DNA from: JBBRYW01 sp038237235
Lineage (GTDB): Bacteria; Actinomycetota; Thermoleophilia; Gaiellales; Gaiellaceae
Direction of reading: 5' to 3'
Assembly (NCBI GenBank): GCA_038237235.1
Contig: JBBRYW010000067.1
Span: forward strand, 1-16,111
Length of the DNA stretch: 16,111 nucleotides
Made by a program: the position numbers and the translations under genes. Positions 13,569 through 16,111 of the stretch are shown in pieces (the first letter of the stretch is position 1; every line of letters begins with the position of its first letter). Below the pieces are notes generated by a model, which ran no database searches, had not been told where the DNA came from, and worked only from the letters and a program-made list of their open reading frames with translations.

Positions 13569-13605
13569 CTCAGGGCCGCCCTGAGAGCCGCTCGCGAGGC
13601 GGCTC
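13569..13605 (+). terminator. Tandem hairpins after rplL, likely attenuator or processing site
   Basis: Two perfect 7-bp stems lie nearly end to end: CTCAGGG-CCG-CCCTGAG (13569-13585) and GAGCCGC-7 nt-GCGGCTC (13585-13605), sharing one base. No U-run follows, so they are more like a partial terminator or RNase site, as known in the rplL-rpoB gap of other bacteria. Confidence 0.55.
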
Positions 13606-13620
13606 CCACCGGCCATTCGC

Positions 13621-13626
13621 TATACT
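13621..13626 (+). promoter_or_regulatory. Candidate -10 element (TATACT) for rpoB
   Basis: TATACT is close to consensus and lies 15 nt after the tandem hairpins. No acceptable -35 is present at the right spacing. A start here would leave a leader of about 120 nt before rpoB. Confidence 0.4.
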
Positions 13627-13657
13627 TGCGGAAGTCGGAAGCAGTCTTCGGCGGTCC

Positions 13658-13687
13658 TTGCGTGAGCGGGACCACGTTGGCTATGCT
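13658..13687 (+). promoter_or_regulatory. Candidate promoter TTGCGT-18-TATGCT for rpoB
   Basis: TTGCGT (13658-13663) and TATGCT (13682-13687) are spaced by 18 nt, about 67 nt before the rpoB start. Both hexamers match consensus at four or more positions. It could separate rpoB expression from that of the ribosomal genes. Confidence 0.4.
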
Positions 13688-13753
13688 TGCCGGTTCCGCC
13701 GTCGTCGTTTTCGCCTGTCCGCATTTTCCACGTCTTCAAGGGGGCTACCGCTG

Positions 13754-16111
13754 TTGGCCACTAGGGTTGCTGCGCCGCGCGCGCGCAAGAGTTTCTCACG
13801 CCTCAAGCACGTTCTCGACCTTCCCAACCTAATCGACATCCAGAAGGCCTCGTTTGCCTGGTTCATGAACGAGGGCCTGCGCGAGACGATCGATGACATC
13901 TCGCCGATCGAGGACTACACGGGCTCTCTGGCCGTCGAGTTCGGCGAGTACCGCTTCGGCGACCCGCAGTTCTCGATCAAGGAGTGCCGCGAGAAGGACC
14001 TGACGTACCAGGCCCCGCTCTCAATGACCGTCCGCTTCGTCAACAAGGAGACGGGCGAGATCCGCGAGCAGACCGTCTTCATGGGCGACTTCCCCATGAT
14101 GACGGACTCGGGCACCTTCATCATCAACGGCACCGAGCGCGTCATCGTGACGCAGCTGGTGCGGAGCCCCGGCGCGTACCTGATGGAGCCGAAGGACGCG
14201 ACGAAGCAGGTCTTCACCGCGAACCTGATGCCCTCTCGTGGCTCGTGGCTCGAGGTCGAGATCGACAAGAAGGGCGTCGTTTACGCCCGCATCGACCGGA
14301 AGCGCAAGCTCCCGATCACGACGTTGCTCCGTGCTTTGCCGGCAGAGGATCCAACTACCGGCTTCGCGCTCGACACGTCGACGAACGAGAAGATCCTCGA
14401 GCTGTTCGACAACTCGTTCTACATCCAGCAGACGCTCGACAAGGATCCCTCGACGCGCGAGGAGGAAGCGCTGATCGAGGTGTTCAAGAAGCAGCGGCCC
14501 GGGGAGCCGCCGACGCTCGACAACGCCCGCAATCTCCTGCGGACGCTCTTCTTCGATGCCAAGCGCTACGACCTGACGAAGGTCGGCCGCTACAAGCTCA
14601 ACCAGCGGCTCGGAGTCGACGTTCCAGACGACACGCGCGTGCTGACGACGCAAGACATCCTCTCGCTCGTCCAGAAGCTTGTCGAGCTGCCGAAGCGGCT
14701 CGCCGTGCCGGAGGACTCGAAGGACTTCGCGGCCGACGCGATCGCGCTCTCGCGCGACCCGATCCGCGCGGACCTCGACGAGTACGAGCACTTCGGCAAC
14801 CGGCGCCTGCGCACGGTCGGCGAGCTGATCCAGGAGGCGTTCCGCGTCGGCCTGTATCGCATGGAGCGTGTCGTCCGGGAGCGGATGACGACGGAGGACG
14901 TCGACACCATCACGCCGCAGACGATCATCAACATCCGGCCGGTCGTCGCGGCGCTGAAGGAGTTCTTCGGCTCCTCGCAGCTCTCGCAGTTCATGGATCA
15001 GACGAACTCGCTCGCCGGCCTGACGCATCGGCGACGCCTGTCGGCGCTCGGCGCCGGCGGGCTCACCCGCGAGCGCGCGCCGATCGAGGTGCGTGACGTC
15101 CACCCAACGCACTACGGCCGCATGTGCCCGATCGAGACCCCGGAGGGCCCGAACATCGGCCTGATCGGCTACCTCGCGTCGATGGCGACCGTCTCCGAGT
15201 TCGGCTTCATCCAGACGCCGTATCGCGTCGTCAAGAACGGCAAGGTGACCGACGAGATCATCTACCTTGACGCGGTCGAGGAGGCGCAGTACACGATCGC
15301 GCAGGCCTCCGAGCCCCTCGATCAGAAGTCCGGGAAGTTCCTGAACGAGCAGATCCTCTGCCGCTCGAGCGAGGGCGAGGCAGTGATGTCCGAGCCGAAG
15401 CGGGTCGAGTACATGGACGTCACTCCCGCGCAGGTGGTCTCGGTCTCGACGGCGCTGATCCCGTTCCTCGAGCACAACGACGCAAACCGGGCGCTGATGG
15501 GCGCGAACATGATGCGGCAGGCCGTGCCGCTCATGATCACGCAGGCGCCCGTCGTCGGCACGGGCCTCGAGTACCGGGCCGCCATCGACTCGGGCGACGT
15601 CGTTCTGGCGGACAACGACGGCAAGGTGATCGACGTCGACGCCGAGCGAATCGTCGTCGAGTCGAAGGGCGGGCGTGACGAGTATCCGCTCGTGAAGTTC
15701 ATGCGCTCGAACCAGGGCACGCTCATCCACCACAAGCCGATCGTCGGGCTCGATCAGCGCGTGAGCGCGGGCGATGTGCTGGCAGACGGCTCGTCGACCG
15801 ACCAGGGCGAGCTCGCCCTCGGCGCCAACGTGCTCTGCGCCTTCATGTCGTTCGAGGGCTACAACTTCGAGGACGCGATCGTGATCTCGGAGCGGCTCGT
15901 GAAGGACGAGGTGCTCTCCTCGATCCACATCCACGAGTACGAGATCGACGCCCGCTCGACGAAGCTGGGCGACGAGGAGATCACACGCGACATTCCGAAC
16001 CGCTCGGAGGAGTCGCTCAAGGACCTCGACGAGCGCGGCATCGTGCGAATCGGCGCCGAGGTCGGCTCCGGCGACCTGCTCGTGGGGAAGGTCACGCCGA
16101 AGGGCGAGACC
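13754..16111 (+). CDS. rpoB: DNA-directed RNA polymerase subunit beta (3' end outside window)
   Basis: 786 codons are visible of a protein that is usually about 1,150 residues. The start is TTG at 13754, ten bases after AAGGGGG, giving MATRVAAPRARKSFSRLKHV. Then come the N-terminal conserved segments DLPNLIDIQKASFAWF, FMGDFPMMTDSGTFIINGTERVIVTQLVRSPG, the fork and rifampicin pocket (FFGSSQLSQFMDQTNSLAGLTHRRRLSALG, residues about 405-434), GRMCPIETPEGPNIGLIGYL, and FMSFEGYNFEDAIVISERLV near residue 700. The frame is open to the window edge. In the rifampicin pocket, Ser419 and Ala421 replace the Pro520 and Ser522 of the E. coli enzyme, while the positions of Gln513, Asp516, His526, Arg529 and Ser531 are unchanged. 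It follows rplL across a 190-bp spacer with hairpins and candidate promoters. Confidence 0.97.
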   Translation, partial: MATRVAAPRARKSFSRLKHVLDLPNLIDIQKASFAWFMNEGLRETIDDISPIEDYTGSLAVEFGEYRFGDPQFSIKECREKDLTYQAPLSMTVRFVNKETGEIREQTVFMGDFPMMTDSGTFIINGTERVIVTQLVRSPGAYLMEPKDATKQVFTANLMPSRGSWLEVEIDKKGVVYARIDRKRKLPITTLLRALPAEDPTTGFALDTSTNEKILELFDNSFYIQQTLDKDPSTREEEALIEVFKKQRPGEPPTLDNARNLLRTLFFDAKRYDLTKVGRYKLNQRLGVDVPDDTRVLTTQDILSLVQKLVELPKRLAVPEDSKDFAADAIALSRDPIRADLDEYEHFGNRRLRTVGELIQEAFRVGLYRMERVVRERMTTEDVDTITPQTIINIRPVVAALKEFFGSSQLSQFMDQTNSLAGLTHRRRLSALGAGGLTRERAPIEVRDVHPTHYGRMCPIETPEGPNIGLIGYLASMATVSEFGFIQTPYRVVKNGKVTDEIIYLDAVEEAQYTIAQASEPLDQKSGKFLNEQILCRSSEGEAVMSEPKRVEYMDVTPAQVVSVSTALIPFLEHNDANRALMGANMMRQAVPLMITQAPVVGTGLEYRAAIDSGDVVLADNDGKVIDVDAERIVVESKGGRDEYPLVKFMRSNQGTLIHHKPIVGLDQRVSAGDVLADGSSTDQGELALGANVLCAFMSFEGYNFEDAIVISERLVKDEVLSSIHIHEYEIDARSTKLGDEEITRDIPNRSEESLKDLDERGIVRIGAEVGSGDLLVGKVTPKGET

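Noticed and set aside
14021..15934. A 637-codon open frame antisense to rpoB
   Set aside because: It is an artefact of high-GC codon use. The protein is Arg/Asp/Val-rich with no domain pattern, and the + strand carries clear RpoB.
1..16111. CRISPR array or prophage
   Set aside because: No regularly spaced repeats and no phage structural or integrase genes were seen on either strand.

Overview
The window is high-GC bacterial chromosome. It carries the conserved rpmG-secE-nusG-rplK-rplA-rplJ-rplL-rpoB block, many GTG/TTG starts, -10 boxes sitting directly upstream of GTG starts, and an L10 leader. Gene content and the RpoB and L33 sequences point to an actinobacterium, most likely class Thermoleophilia (Gaiellales/Solirubrobacterales type). 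That placement is inference from sequence style, not a search.

Left part (1-4574): the 3' end of a secreted Ig-like protein gene on the + strand converges on a five-gene minus-strand cluster. Read in transcription order, the cluster is a small two-TM protein, a His-rich polytopic membrane protein, a CopC-CopD fusion, an extended-SDR NAD(P)-dependent epimerase and a kynureninase-like PLP enzyme. The first three overlap at their stop/start codons and form a copper-type membrane module. The last two follow at short gaps.

Middle (4575-9770): on the + strand are a small secreted protein with a duplicated BamE/BLIP-like motif, an M3-family zinc oligoendopeptidase and a small secreted or anchored protein. 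Then come tRNA-Tyr (minus strand), a geranylgeranyl-reductase-family flavoprotein, elongator tRNA-Met and the broken remains of a secreted glycine-rich protein. Three of these genes appear to be transcribed leaderless, with a -10 hexamer exactly 7 nt before a GTG start.

Right part (9771-16111): the transcription/translation block comprises rpmG, secE, nusG, rplK, rplA, an L10 leader, rplJ, rplL, a hairpin-rich spacer with candidate promoters, and the first 786 codons of rpoB.

The main anomaly lies between rplK and rplA. The last 20 sense codons that the two copies share are present twice. The copies are 272 bp apart and separated by a hairpin-rich insert of about 200 bp. They differ at four bases, all synonymous. 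The upstream copy completes L11; the downstream copy supplies the Shine-Dalgarno and TGATG overlap of rplA. An open frame starts on the rplK stop codon (ATGA) and ends in the TGATG of rplA, so the insert may keep translational coupling. This looks like an insertion that restores the gene it enters, although an assembly chimera must be excluded.
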